64,000 nt of DNA from Hemibagrus wyckioides. Taxonomy: Eukaryota > Chordata > Actinopteri > Siluriformes > Bagridae. Of the stretch, positions 32,538 through 47,300 are shown piece by piece (the stretch's first letter is position 1; each line of letters begins with the position of its first letter). The DNA lies in contig NC_080731.1 in assembly GCF_019097595.1 (NCBI RefSeq), positions 12,299,571-12,363,570 on the forward strand, in the 5' to 3' direction. The position numbers and the translations under genes were made by a program. The notes beneath the pieces are model-generated. The model did no database searches. It was not told where the DNA came from and saw nothing but the letters and a program-made list of their open reading frames with translations.

Positions 32538-34032
32538 ACAAATACATTTTGTATAACTGTATTTGTACAACTACAAATTCATACAGTTATTCTAGTCAGT
32601 GGCAACAGCACAATGCATAAAATCTTGCAGATACAAGTGAAAAAGCTTTAGTTAATGATCACATCAAACACCAGAATGGGGAAAAAAGGTGATGCCAGTT
32701 GGTGCCAGATGGGCTGCTTTGAATCTGTTGATCTTCAAAGATTTTCACATACAGCAGTCTCTAGAGTTTACACAGAATAGTACAAAGAAGAGTGGACAGT
32801 GTTACAGGTATTCTTAATAAAGTGAACAGTGAAAGTTTTAGGATGTCACTATTTATATATTGACAGTTGGATGCAGAAGATACAGGTGAAAGATAAAACT
32901 ATGCAAAAAGACCAAGGTCCAGATGTCTGGGGTCCTCATAGTTAGTTGTTAAGTAGAAATAAATTAGGCAGCAGACGTTTTACAATATTTACACTGAAGT
33001 CTATTAGTATGTCATGACTTTAACATGGCAACATTACCATCTACCAAACCTAGCTGATTAATGAGCTAAAAAATCTATTTATTTATTTACTTATTTATTT
33101 ATTTACTAACTTCATGTACCATTCAGCTACTTTTTGTATTATCTCATAAAATTGTATTAAGACACAATTTAACACAGAACTTCTTTAACAGTTGAATCTG
33201 ATTTCTGTTGATTCGGCATTTAAAATGAAGTCAGCACCGTCCTAAGCAAATTGCAAATAACTCCAGACTTGCATCTCTTCTCAAAATCTGATTTTCATTT
33301 ATGAGCTGTGGAATCAAAACGAGCTGCAAATGAAATTGTTCCCTGCTGCTTTCTCTACTCTCTTTCCTCGCCACTTATCCTCCCGCAAACCACAGATTTT
33401 TGAAACAGCAACTCGTAAAGTTTTTTTTTTCTTCTTTTCCCTCTAACGTCCAGGCAATCTCTAGTGCTGAGGCAATCTCACAGTCCATTTAGATTTGCTT
33501 CCCATCACATGTTCTTCAGCATTATTTAGAAAGCTTCACCTAAAAAGCGACTGCCCCTTTCGCTAGTTTACCATGTCCTTGTTCATTGATTTTGCTTTTC
33601 ACTTTTCCCTAACTGCCTGAAGAATAACATTAACATGCGCTGATGAACCCTTCCCCCATCACCCCTTCTGAAACGCGCCTCTCGCCTGAAAACAAAAAGG
33701 CGACACAAAACAAGGGATTCGCCCAACCCATGGCTCGGGTGGCAGCTCAGCCTTGCCAAGTGTACGGTTCACTGTCCGGTCACCCCAATCTGTCAGTTTA
33801 GCAGGTCTGAGGCCGCAATCAGCGCTGGGCTCCTACACCCGAGGTCCCAAACATTGCCTGGCTCATTATTCCCCCTGGAGGAGGTCATGGCCTTGGCTGC
33901 CTAGACAGAACCTGCTCACTAATTAAATGCACTGCTTTGGCACTGGACGTGTCGTGTCTGCAGGACTTCCTGCTGGGATTAATGCTACCCATGTTCACTT
34001 TTCATAAGGCTGCAGGGGGGCAGATCCATTCA
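32538..34032. other. Segment between the arms of the inverted duplication
   Basis: 1.5 kb of unique sequence without supported genes. The part at 33730-33960 is GC-richer and low in repeats and could be a conserved non-coding element; this is a guess from composition. Confidence 0.4.
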
Positions 34033-34044
34033 GCGCCAGGGGCT

Positions 34045-34093
<49 letters not shown>

Positions 34094-34222
34094 ATGGATG
34101 GATGGATGCCTCTGCTGTTGTGCTTGGCTTAAGCCAAGTACAGCATTTCATGTGTGCCGGGTCCAGACAAAATGAACAGTGTACCGCTCTGTCAGGTTTG
34201 CTAGACTGTAGATAAAGATGGT
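34033..34222 (-). repeat. Right arm of an inverted duplication
   Basis: Reverse complement of 32369-32537. Its (CT)n tract (34050-34091) is longer than the (GA)n tract of the left arm, and a GGAT run is expanded. Confidence 0.85.
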
Positions 34223-36175
34223 ATCTCTTCAATTGTATTAAGCTTCAGGACTCAGCCGTATGGTGGAGAAATAGAGGGGGAAGGAAAAATTTGCCTGTCT
34301 GGCTTTGGCCTGCGGTGGCTAATGTGAGCTGTCCCATATGCGCATGCCCAGCCAGTCCCATGGCATCTTCTAATGTATCCGTTTATTGATCGCATCTCTA
34401 TTTTCCTCCTTCTCCCTCTCTGTCTCATGTTTTCCTCTCTCGCTCTTTCTGTGTCTGATGTGAAAGTCATGCTCTGCGAGAACAGGGCCCTAATCGTGTA
34501 CAAGTTACCAAATGTTTGCATGCAGGGTTCCACACAAAGTCAAACGATACCTCTTGGAAATATAAGGCCACCTGAGCTGCATTACAAATCGTTTGCTGAT
34601 TGCTCAGTGAATGTCCAATAAGATCTGCAGCCAAAAACAAACGAATGGAAAAAAAGAAAAAAAAAGGAGAAGAAAGAACGAAAGCAGAAGACGCAGCACT
34701 GTGGATGCCATATGTGGAGCATCTATTGATCAGTCCTCCGTCTCTCTAACATGATCCTTTCTGCATTCTTCTAACGCAGCTCTGGGAGATCCAGCACTCC
34801 AGCCCAGCTGCTACACTTAGATAAGAGCTGGACATTGGGAATGGGTGATTAAAGGATTTGGATAACACTACACACTTTCCGAAATCTGCATGGTCAGGGA
34901 TTATAACGCTGCCTTTAAACGCCGTGCCAGAGGAAAGCAGACCTCCAGTGATGTGTTCACATTGTTCTGGAATCCTATTAAAGCAACAGCCGAGGATTAC
35001 AAAACATCTGAGATGTTCGGGTTTAAAACCAGTCTACTCAGCCAACAACTGGGTTCGCGTTTGACTTTTTGTACTGAGTGGAAAAGAAAAAGGTTCCAGA
35101 TCTAGCCCTCTGGTCTAGCTAGTGGTCATTAAATCACTGCTGGGTGATTTTTTTTTTCCATCACCTTTTCGCCAAGTACCAGGTCCTGTAGAGAGACACT
35201 GACAGTCCACATGTTTCAATGGAAACTCAGCACCAGTGTCTCTAGGCTGCAGTGAGTCTTTCCTTGCCTAGATGGCAGTGTTCCCTAATGCTGTTCACCA
35301 GATAATCTGTTTTGATTCAAAGGGCAGGCAGAAGCAGAAGCGATGAACATTTTGCTTTGTTAGTGTCGGTTGGAAGAGCAGCCTGAACGTTCCTCTGTGA
35401 AATCCAGATGTTTTAGTCCTTAGTATTGGGCCATCTGACTGCTGATCTTGTACTTCTGTATTTTGTTGTAATTCTTTTTTATTATGGGAATACTCTGGGT
35501 CTTCCATGGAGTATAGATTGTTACAGATGTCCAGTTCAGTAAGACTCAAAATAAAATATAAATCCACAATGCAGCCTGTGTTCTATAAAAGTCAGCGTAC
35601 TGTAGGTCTCGGTTTACTTCGAGTTACAGAGAAATGTATTAAGTCATGAAGTCAGACAGTAAAGAAGCTGACCACTCAAAAAAATATATATATATGGAAA
35701 TAATATAGAGAGCCACTTTTCCCTTGCCCAAAGGATACACAAAACATGTGTAGCACTTTATCACTTACTTTACTGTTGCTTAATCCACAGTGCAGTTGTA
35801 GTCTTGAATCTGATTGGTCCTATTGTTGATTCATTTTCCTTCACAGCAGCTCTGATAGGTAATGCTGGCTGTGGGGCGTATCACAGATTTATATTAATGA
35901 GCTCATCCGAATAAGTCATCATTTCTGTATTAACAACTTCCAGGGCTTGTATGTTTTGGATGTTCCATATAAATGAGTTAATAAAACCATGCATAATAGA
36001 ATAAATATGGGGGAGAATGTGTTTATTTAGTATTTCTCCAAGGAGTCTCCTGTGTCAGTGCTTTTTAACAGTCTAGGAAAAGCTTTATGTTTTTCACCAC
36101 AGGAAAGTCTAAGGATAGAGTATTTTACACTCTAGCAATTTTAATAACTTCAAGAGAGAGCATGAGAACAATCCT
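34223..36175. other. Non-coding stretch
   Basis: Single-copy-looking DNA; short open frames here lack splice signals or recognisable domains. No transposon recognised. Confidence 0.45.
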
Positions 36176-36729
<554 letters not shown>

Positions 36730-37784
36730 CTATAATATATAATAACAACAGTATAGATTGTCATTATGTCATTTGATCAGGTTTTGAAGCAGTAGTATAT
36801 AACTTGTGTTTGAGCTTAAAATAGATTTGCTGATGAGCAAGATTTTCTGACAAGAACCAAAAAAAGGCAATAAATCAGCCCCTTTTGGCCTGAAAGGACT
36901 GCAGCTACTTTTCCCTCACCGCTGACTCTCCTTAACCTGTAAAACTCTTATGCAGGCATAATGTTGAAGTATTTAATTAAAGGATGAGCAGTTAAATGAG
37001 CATCTAAGGAGATTTTTACAAGCCTGGAATGAAATACAGTTTAATATGGGAGAGAATAGGTTGTTTTTATGTCTTGGAAAGAGCGCAATGCCATTATCGT
37101 TAAAAAGATTGTCCAAAGTTAATAAACCCTTAGAGAACCAGATCAGGCTCCTGGAAGAAATGTGGGGCTGTACCAGAGCAGGGAGGATGATGTGAATCGA
37201 GGTGCTACTATTTATTCTGCAATAGAGCATGGCTAGTAATGAGGTCATGTGATCTAGCTAATGTTATATTAAATAGGGATGTGCTGTAAGCACTGTGGTT
37301 ACATTCTGTCTGGATACGTTGTGATTTCAGGAAACAGTTATTAACCACTATTAGTTATTGATCTGATACTGTCATGTACTCCACCTTCCGTAACAATATC
37401 CAGTATCCAAATAACATAAAATGACAGCGACCTGAACGTGTTTCCTGATTAATAACAGCAATCAAATTAAAGCAGACTGCAAGCTGTGCTGTGGAAAAAA
37501 AGAAATACATCAAGAGGACACACTACTACATCTCCCTACAATACAAATAACCTGATTAAAACATCATAGTGTGTTTAATCTGCATCTTTAATAAAGAGCA
37601 TGATGGAAGCCGACCTGAGCAAGCAGAGCAATAACAGTGGAGTTTGGTCATTAAAGGCATCGTGATTTGTATGTTAACAAAGGCATTTGTGAGTGCAGAG
37701 AAACTGGCTCACGTGAGAGCACTTTATTTCTGCGAGCACTGAGACACAATCATTCTCCTTCAGTCCTTCAGTATTATCCAGAAA
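36730..37784. other. Non-coding stretch
   Basis: AT-rich single-copy-looking DNA. I see nothing that can be supported as a gene or a known repeat. Confidence 0.4.
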
Positions 37785-37965
37785 TGGCCGGTGTGGCTGC
37801 AGGTTTTTATTCCAGCTCAGCAGGAGTTCGTACCTGTTTCCACTTGTTAACCAGTTCATCTTGGTCTCCAATCAACTATCAAGTGTTCCTTCAATTTGGT
37901 TGGAATGAAAAGTTGCAGCCGTGCTGGACTTTTGTGGATAAGTTTGAAGACCCCGTCTATAATGT
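37785..37965. repeat. Short palindromic dispersed repeat
   Basis: 'gctgcaggtttttattccag' near the left pairs with 'ggaatgaaaagttgcagcc' near the right, around 'ccacttgttaaccagttcat' and 'ttggtctccaatcaactatc'. This resembles a foldback element common in fish. A related copy is at 57130-57270. Confidence 0.6.
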
Positions 37966-38611
37966 GTCCTCATCAACACTTTCCTTGCCTGCAAATTTAA
38001 TATTCATTATTAAAGACCACACTCAGTGATAATGTTCTGCAAGCTTAGTTCAGCTGTCCTTGACGTACTTTATTAAAGATGCTCTTTAAAAAGGCAAAAA
38101 TAAAACTCACTGATTGAAAACAAAATGATTTGTTCCATGATTGCTTTCTACTATGTGGGTTACTTGTTTTTCTGAATCAGTAGCGGTATTAATCAGAACC
38201 TAAACATGGAGTCTACTGTGTCAGTGCTTTGCAGTTGTCAGAGGTAAAGCTGTTCCTTTGCTTTTCACCACAGAAAAGATGACCGAAAAAAAATTAATAG
38301 TTGCTTGTTATATCTATAATTTCTATTTCTGTAAATCTCTATTCATCCATCCATCCATCCATCCATCCATCTATATCTCTCTCTCTACATATATATATAT
38401 CATTCTCTCTCGATCTCTCTCTCTATTTTTTCTCCCCATCTTATTTCTGTCTTTCTCGTCTGTGATTTCTCTCTCTCTCATCATCTTTTCTCTCTCTCCC
38501 TCATTCTGCTTCACTTCCCTCTTTCTCCCCCATCTCTTGATTACTTTCACACTCTTTTCCTCTTTTCTCTTTCTTCCTTCAGCTTTCTCTGCCCTCCTCC
38601 TCCACTTTTTC

Positions 38612-38685
38612 TTGCTATGTATGTATGTGTGTGTGTGTGTCTGTGTGTGTGTGTGTGTCTGTGTGTGTGTGTGTGTGTGTGTGTA
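38612..38685. repeat. (GT)n microsatellite
   Basis: GT run with a few CT interruptions, downstream of a pyrimidine-rich stretch (38350-38600). Confidence 0.95.
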
Positions 38686-40648
38686 TAAATGAACAATGAC
38701 TTCATGAGAAACTGAAGCTAGCAACCTGAGGAAGGCACTCAGTCTTTCAGGTTCTTTTAAAATAAGATTCAGGTTTAATGAGCTACACGCGATGTGCACT
38801 CCTGACGCAAAGATCTGCTCGGCTTTTAAAACCTGATTACACACTCTCCAGCAGTGAAAAGGAAAATCCCTTATTGATTTGTTTTCCCCACTGCTATTAA
38901 TGCTAATCCCTCTGTCCTCGGTAAAGCTGTACCTCTTCCTATTAGTGAGTGGCCCAGTGCTGAAATTATATTTGTATTTAATGTCAGCAAAAGTTATTTA
39001 GTGAATACATATAATCTCTACAAATGTAGATCGTATCATCCAATCAGCTAATTGTTAAAGTGCATCGCCTCGTGGATACCACATTCTCATATACCGCTTT
39101 TCTACGACATGATTTTTATTTTATTTTATTTTAAACGTAAAATGTCACTTATAAGCACAGTGGGTTTGCATGTGCCAAATGATTGCAATAGAATGGGGGA
39201 GAGACTGGCTTATTTGATGCAGGTTTACATGCATTTAATGCAATCTAATAGTGAGAATGTAGACTACAATACATGAGTCAGACAGTAATCAGATTTAATG
39301 TCATTACGAAGCTCTAACTGTAGAATTAGTTGCTGCTTTTTAAATCTAGCATCTATAGTATTATAGTATTATCTATAGTATTAAAAGACGTTATAATCGG
39401 GTATCCCCGATTTCTGTTTTTGAACCTCTGATGTCATGCTGTGATATATTTAATGTCCAGCTCAGTTGATTTTAGGTTTTTGGCTGCCTTGCATATTTAT
39501 TTATTTTAAATGAAAAGCACTATTCAGACAGGATTTTAGTCTAATCCAAAACGAACCATTTTTTTATGGACAGCTTGTGTATGTATATGATCATGCATCA
39601 AGATGCTGTAATATTCTATTTTTCATCAGTATAAAATCCAGGAATCTATGATCTTCTGCCTAAAACCAATAACGTCTGAAACAACACAGAACAATAAAAT
39701 CCAGTGTATAAAAGGATGCAATAGAGAAGCGAAGCTCCTGACGTTTTAAGGAAACTGAGTTCCTAGTATGGCTATAGCCTGTAGACATGCTATGGTCATG
39801 CACTGCAGAAAAAAAATCTAAATAAAACAACCAAACAACAGTGAAGGCATGTGGAAAATGTCTTGAATATTTGCAAATGTATCTCATATTTCTTATTAGA
39901 TTTTTTTTTTTGTACAGTATTTATTACATTCTTATATAGAATGTTAAAGCTAAAAAATACAGTAGAGTGTTAGTCTGTTGGCAGATCATTTTTCCAGACT
40001 ATTAGATAGAAATAGTTTTGATAATCTTACATTTATTTGACTGTAATAATAGGGAATGCTATGTTAATATGACTGCATACAAGATATTGTCACATGCAGT
40101 GAGGTTTTTCACAGTGCTTATGAATCTTGCAGTCACTTGGTGGTTAAAATAAAGTAAACAATCTGGTTGTATTTAAATAAGTTCTATGGGGAACACATGG
40201 GCCAGACTGATGTATTCATGATGTGAATAATCTGATTATAAGGCCAAATTCTGGTATTGTATTGCACAGTATTCATACATGTACAGTAATATAGATGGCA
40301 GTCTTTTCCAGACTCCCCCCCCCTTTTTTTTTGCTCCACCTCCAAAAGGAAGTGCATACCACTTTGACGTCACCGGACAAACCCCAATCGGTGTGTTAGT
40401 GTGTGGATGTGGTGTCTTTGTTTTATGTAAATGGGCTGTAGTGTGACGAGACGCTGCCTCTCCTGCAGTCAGGTACAGAGCCCCGCAGGCAGGAAAGCAT
40501 GTGTTGACCTGTAATTCTTTCCAGCAGCTCACACTTCTCTTAGATGGCACTTCACGGATTAGAGCACACGGCCCATTGGCCTCTTCCCACACCTCACACA
40601 CCGGCCGAGCCAGATGTGCACAGCCACAAGCATTTGTCACACTTCTGC

Positions 40649-40659
40649 TCACTCTCTCT

Positions 40660-40727
<68 letters not shown>

Positions 40728-40730
40728 TTT
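40649..40730. repeat. (CTTT)n microsatellite
   Basis: About 19 tandem CTTT units. The long minus-strand open frame at 40236-40778 runs through it and is not supported. Confidence 0.95.
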
Positions 40731-40957
40731 TGAGGCTTCTTTCTCTTTTTTGACGTAGAGAGCAAAAGAAAGCGTCAAGGGAGAGCTTTCTGGGGTTTTT
40801 TCTTGGCGGGTATCTTTAAAGAGCTACAGATGTAAATGAGTGTGTGATTGTTTACTAATCTGTTAGAAAGTGGTGGTATGGACTGGGGCACTGGGGGCAG
40901 GGGAAATCAAAGGGGTTGAGGTCATCACAGGATGTTTGGCCCATAAATTAACATTAA

Positions 40958-40960
<3 letters not shown>

Positions 40961-40998
<38 letters not shown>
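40961..40998. repeat. (CT)n microsatellite
   Basis: Simple CT run about 260 bp upstream of the first visible exon of the coiled-coil gene. Confidence 0.95.
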
Positions 40999-41000
<2 letters not shown>

Positions 41001-41256
41001 TCCTCACTTATATCTTTCCCTTTCTTCTTTTTCTTCTTCTTCTTGCCACATACCCCCTGTAAAAAAGCTGAATTAGTGATTGTATGATTTTCATGAGAAA
41101 TCCCACAGTGGGGGGAGGAAAGAGTAAAGGGTTAAAATGAATAAAAACTAAATAAATAACTGATTAATAACTGACTAAGAAATAAACTAACACAACTTGT
41201 TGCCGGATTCGTCCTCCATCTTCATCTTCAGTCTTGTTCTCGTGTCTCATTTCCAG

Positions 41257-41373
41257 ATGGCGCTCAGTGCTCAGATGGGGAAGTGCTCGCTGGACAGTAG
41301 CTCATTAATCAGCAGTGATCTGGAGAAACGTTCCCTCAGCATACACACCGAGTCGAACGCCGTTATAGTGGAG
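41257..41373 (+). CDS. Coiled-coil gene, first visible exon
   Basis: 39 codons from ATG (MALSAQMGKCSLDSS to SNAVIVE), donor GAG|GTACAC, phase 0. Rich in Ser and Leu. Confidence 0.7.
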
Positions 41374-44300
41374 GTACACTGACTCACGAAAAACACAAAC
41401 GCAGACGTGTTCTTCCTGTAACTGTGTTTTATACACATAGAAGAAGATGAGGAATAAACCTTTTGCAGATCAGTCAAATGACGTAATCTAAACCAAATGT
41501 GTACTGTGCAAGTGATGAGCAGGCTTTAGTGTCAGTGTTACCATAGCAACCAGATGTCCAAGTGGCCTTTGAGAGTGTAACATACAGCTAATGTTAGTTC
41601 AATAACTGGATTGTTAAAACACAAGCATTTTTTTTTTTATGTCATTTTAACTGTTGTATTTTATAAACTGCTTATTTATTATAATTTAACTGTTATTATT
41701 TAACAAATTATTAACTCTATATGATTATAAACTGAGAATGTGTAGTAATTTTTGGTGCTTCCGATAGTCTTAGCTTTTTGCCTCGCCTTCATATTTATGT
41801 GCACTTCAATTTTATTGCAGAGACTCGAAAAGGAAAATGGCAGGCTGAAAAGGCAGCATGAAGAACTGAGGTAACAGATGGAACTGCGTATTTGCTTTCC
41901 TCAAAGCCTGTCAGTTTTCTATATAAAGGGTTCCTCTGAGAACCGTGGTTCAGATACATCTTCCTGCCTGGCACCACCATCTGCCTCTGTGTTCAGGTGT
42001 CAGTATGTGCAGCTCCTAGAGGAGGCCAAGGAGGAGAAATATGACGAGAGGAGAGTCAACCTGCTCAAGGCTCAGGTCATGCAGCTGGAAAGACAGGTAT
42101 CGAAGAGATGTATTTATCACCACAATGTACACTGTAGGTTTTTTTTCTATCGATTCTGTTTGCAGCTACACTGTCAATTAAAGTGAAGTCAAGCGCTCAC
42201 ATAAGGTACATAATACACACAAGAGACACAGCATGTTCAATTCAGATGATTTTGAAATGATGTTTTCTCTTGCCTATACTCTCTGGATAATGATATGGTA
42301 CCATCAAGGACAAACCTTTACCTCTACTATGTAATTTGTTTTGGGTTTTTTTACCCAAAATATGACCTTAAAGCTATGTTCACACATGTAGTGATTTTTA
42401 TCACTGTCTGCCACTGTACTATAAAGTCCCCGGTAGGTGATCCTACTTCTGGTTGCCATAGTAATAACGTTTATCAGTGGGTGGTGTAACTAGCATTCCA
42501 CTTGACAACAAATCATTTTTCTTGCTTTTCAGTATTTTATTTTTCCATTCAGGAGGGACTAACACAAGGTGTCTATACTTTTCCAGTAAAGAAGCCTTGA
42601 TTTTTCTCGATGTGGGAATACCTGTGTAGATACATATCATATCACACATAATATAAAAGTATATACAAGGTTTTCTGTTTACATTTGAAATTGATTTCAG
42701 GAGACTATTTACTCTATGTAGTGAGCACACTAATACAGTACATACACATTGTTATACCCTGTGTAGTGAGCACATACACTGTGTTGCCAAAAGTTTTGGG
42801 ACGTCTGCCTTTACATGCACGTGAATGTAATATGGAGTTAGCCCACCATTTGCAGCTATAACAGTTTCAACTCTTCTGGGAAGGCGTTCCACAAGGTTTA
42901 GGACTGTGTTTATGGGAATTTTTGACCATTCCTCTAGAAGTGAGATCAGGCACTGATGTTGGACGATAAGGTCTGGCTCACAGTCTCCGCTCTAATTCAT
43001 TCCAAAGATGTTCTATCAGGTTGAGGTCAGGACTCTGTGCAGTTCCTCCACACCAAACTCACTCATCCATGTCTTTATGGACCTTGCTTTGTGCACTGGT
43101 GTACAGTCATGTTGGAACAGGAAGGGGTCATCCCCAAAGTTGGGAGCATGAAATTGTCCAAGATGTCTTGATATGCTGAAGTATTAAGAGTTTCTTTCAC
43201 TGGAACTAAGGGGCTGAGCCCAACCCCTGAAAAACAACACCTGAATTCAATGATTTGGAGGGGTGTCCCAAAACTTTTGGCAATATAGTGTACATGCATT
43301 ATGTTGTACCTTATGTGTTGCACTACTGCTAATCTTCACTCATGTATCTATAGCAGTACAAGAGTACTTAATATTCAAATAATCCTAATCCTAAGTCTTT
43401 CTAGATGTAGATTCTCCAGATACTTAGTTCTGTTGCTCTTTCAGCTGTTGTAGTAAGTAGATAAACATCTGCTAAATGAGTAATGTAAATATGAATCAGG
43501 CCAGACGTACTGTCATCATTTTCACTCTTTTTTTTGTACCCATCTTTATGCATTCTGCATGCATCCTGATTGCTTTGCAGGTGATTTTGCTGTCTGAGGG
43601 CTTGAGCTCACAAGTCTGCCGCAGTCAGGATGTGGAGAAAGCCCTTGATCCTCTAACACAGAGATTAAGGTATGCTTACTGAGTGGTGAGGCCACGATTC
43701 AGTGACCTGACTACAAATAACATTTCTTCATCCTCTGGTCAGGTTACCATAGAAGCAGAGTTTTTGATTTAGACATGAATAAAATTTCAAGTCCAACTTG
43801 AAAGAAAAACTGACTGTAGCTCAATGACATGAAAATGTTTAAAGCATTTTTCCTCAGAAAGGTGTGAAATTCCTGAAACAGGCCCAGGTGGTAGTGGGAG
43901 GTATGAAGGTTGATCTGGTGTCTTAGCTATAATTCTTCTTACTGTATCAGTTATACTTGTAGCTTTATACTGGTATGGAACTTGAGAAGACCTATTACAG
44001 ATAATCTATATTGGATATATTGCGACAGAGAAAATGATCGAGTGATGGTCAGAAAATGGGTTTATATTGCAGTATGCACACTGGTTGTGCTTGACAACAA
44101 GCATACAGCATAACATCACCTGAATGCCGCACTCTATTTCAGAGTCTTTACACTCATCTTGTGTCACCTCTGAGCCGCTGTTATTGATCAGTCAGTAATT
44201 GAACAGATTCTGCTTGCTCACGTGTGTAGAAAAAACAATACATATCATGTTTATATCTAAGAATGATCAAAATGAAAAGCTGATATTTATTGTTGTACTC

Positions 44301-47300
44301 TGTCCAGGGTATATCCTGCCTTGATGCCCGATGATGCCTGAGATAGGCACAGGCTCCCTGTGACCCGAGTATAGATTGGATAAGCGGTACAGACAATGAA
44401 AAAATGAAAAAAATTGATTGTTGTAACCAAAAATAATGAAGAGTGTTGAATAACAGGAGTAGAACCTGATGTGGCCTTTTGCTGTTATAGCTCATGCAGA
44501 AATACTCATACCAGCCCATTTATTATCAGCGAACATGCCACTGTCAAAGTCACTGAGATCAGTTTTTCCCCCATCCTGGTGTATGATGTGAACATGATTA
44601 TATGCATTATGCTGCTAGCAAATGATTGGCTAATTGGATAATTCCATGTATGCACAGCTGTTGCTGTTAAGGTAACAGGTAGGTGTATATGGGATATTTG
44701 CTCGAGAGGAAAACCAAACCAAAGAATACCCTAAATGTCACTCAATAAATACAGTCCTGTCTGTTGAATAGGTATCACATTATATGTACTAGGAACCAGT
44801 GACTTCTCCCATGTACAATTAACTAGGGAAAAAATAGTGGTTAGTGGTTTTCACATTTGCCTCGCACTTCCAGCCCTAGTGGCTTGATTCCTGCCTCTTC
44901 ATCCTATTTTTCAGGGGTTTCCTCCAGTTTCTGCCCCAAGTCCAAAGACTCTCTCTCTGTATATATAATGTTATTCTAATATTTTATTTTTATTTTCTAA
45001 GGACGTCATAGCTTTACTCTCACCTTGATTTTTGCCCTCTTACATGTGCACCTGCTCTGCTTAATCCATCTTACTGATCTCAGCTCAGCTCTGTCTATAA
45101 AGATCCCACCCAGACAAAAACATCCAGCCCTTCTCAGATCAGCTAAAGAAATCAGGATAGTGTGAGCCAGGTAGGGTCTCTGGATCCGTAGAGCGGGGGT
45201 TGAAGTGATTCAGTGCAGTTAATCAGCTCAGCTTGCCGCCTCTAAGTGCCTGTTATTGGGGCCTCTGATCCAATAAAGGCCAGGATTACGGCACTTTGCG
45301 CTCACATAATTTCATTGGGTTACGCCCCGCGAAAGCACAGTCGCATCTACTCTCTCTCTGCTGACAGCTTGACGATCAGCAGAAACAAGCCGAGAAATGG
45401 GCTGGCCTCTATAAAAAGAACACAAGGATATGACACCATCTTGGCTGTCAAAGCTGTCTTTTTGACATGGCTGACACTCTATGGCAAGGCGCTTGATTGT
45501 TCTTTATGAGTCGGCCGAGATGAATTTTCCCTCTGTCCCCACAGAGCACAGGCTGTCATCATGATGACACTCTAGGGTTAATGATATTATCTTTCATTTA
45601 CCAGCCGTAATATATCTTTATTACTGGCAATTACAGAACTAATTAAACATTTGTTTGTGCTCAGATCGCTGCTGTGCCCCGAGAATCCTGCTGCTGATGT
45701 GCTGATCACACGGACAGAGCTCTTGCAGCTTCTAGAAAGGTGTGAGGATGTGAAACAGAAGCTGCACAGAAATAATAAGGTAAAGTATGTTAGGAATCAT
45801 ACTCATCCGAGCATGTGTATTGGAAAATAATCAATTAGAGGGTAGGGTGGGGTGATGGGGTGAGGTGATGTAATGGGGCTCGACGAGAAGCAGAGTTACT
45901 GTTATTATTATTTTCCTATCACAGCACATCCTGATGTATTTTATTCTGTTGATACCAATAACGGGTCATTTTTTTTTACATTAATAAATGGCACATTACA
46001 TTTTTTTAAAATTAATTTATATTTGTGGGATGTCTGTGAAACAAGTTATTTCCTTTGTGCATTTATGTTATTGGTCATTCCCTTGCCAGCCTCTTCATTT
46101 TTCACCTGAAAATGATCCATGAATTTTAAATAACTATCTCCTTATGGAAAACCTTAACATCAGCGATTTACACAATAATGCAGTTCTTATTTGTTTATTA
46201 TTAACCACCGGTATACTTTACCATTAAAAAAACAGCTGTAACACATGTGTTACGTTTGTTCTATCATGTCCTGTCTACAATTATTCCTGACTGTTATGCT
46301 AGGATTGGTTCCACTGTTTTTGTTATAGTTGCTATGGCGATAAGGTTTTTCAAGCCTCCAATCAGTGAGCTCCGTATCCAAATAAATGTCAGATTATTTC
46401 TCGAAGCATGCAAGCTTCAGGACTTGCAGACACGGAGCATGTGTTTGAGCACGAGTAAAGAGCAGCATCTGCAGTGTGTGTTTAGGGAAGGACAATATCA
46501 GTGCAGGTTTGTTTTCACGCAAATGAATTCCTTCTGAGCTGTGGATTGATTAGATAATCCGCAGTATGTGAAATCTTTGCAAACATTTGACACTGATTAG
46601 CGGTTTAGGGGGAAGCCTTTCTGTCCAAGCTGCTTGTTTTGAAATACCTTCTTACTCGATTTGGCTGAAAGTCCTACTGCATTACCTGCAGACACAACAT
46701 GTCTTTCTGCAGCATTATAAAACCTGAAATAGGAACTAGCATCATGAAAGAAACTCCAGACGAAGGTTTTCACATGGATCAAAACGAGTGAACAAAAAGG
46801 GCATGTGTGGTGTTCGAAATATTATAATACAACACATTGCATTGTCATTTTCATTGTCATGTTCATATTATAAAATAATTTAACAATTCTATTTAGCATT
46901 CGCTTAAAGGAAAAATCCACACGTGATGTGGCTTACACTTCAAGCTCTATTATTAACATGCTAACATTCATCATCACCTAAGATTTATTATGTAATGAAA
47001 TATACATAGAGATAAAAAGAACTCATACATTACCCACAATGCTATTCATCTACTAGCCAATATTGGTGTCAGTAACTTTATCTGTACCTAAAGAGAGTGA
47101 TGCAGCGGCGCTTTTGTACATGAGCCCATCCAGTCATGTCACCTCTTCTTTGGTAGATTCTGCTCAAACATTTCAGCTTCCAAAGCTTGAATTCTGACAC
47201 CACTGCCTACGCCATTTAGCACAAACTGTGTCATGTACCTGCATCGCGTTGTGGACCTTCTGGTCTAAAGTTTGTTGTCAGTGACTTCTAAACTGAACTA

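Noticed and set aside
34890..35105. 71-codon plus-strand frame (RDYNAAFKRRARGK...)
   Set aside because: Starts with ATG but has no recognisable domain, promoter or splice context; likely chance.
37667..38029. 120-codon plus-strand frame
   Set aside because: Overlaps the palindromic dispersed repeat at 37785-37965; not a gene.
38371..38844. 157-codon minus-strand frame rich in Arg/Glu
   Set aside because: Product of CT-rich and GT microsatellite sequence; no splice context.
40236..40778. 180-codon minus-strand open frame
   Set aside because: Runs through (GAAA)n giving Lys-Glu repeats; no domain and no splice signals.
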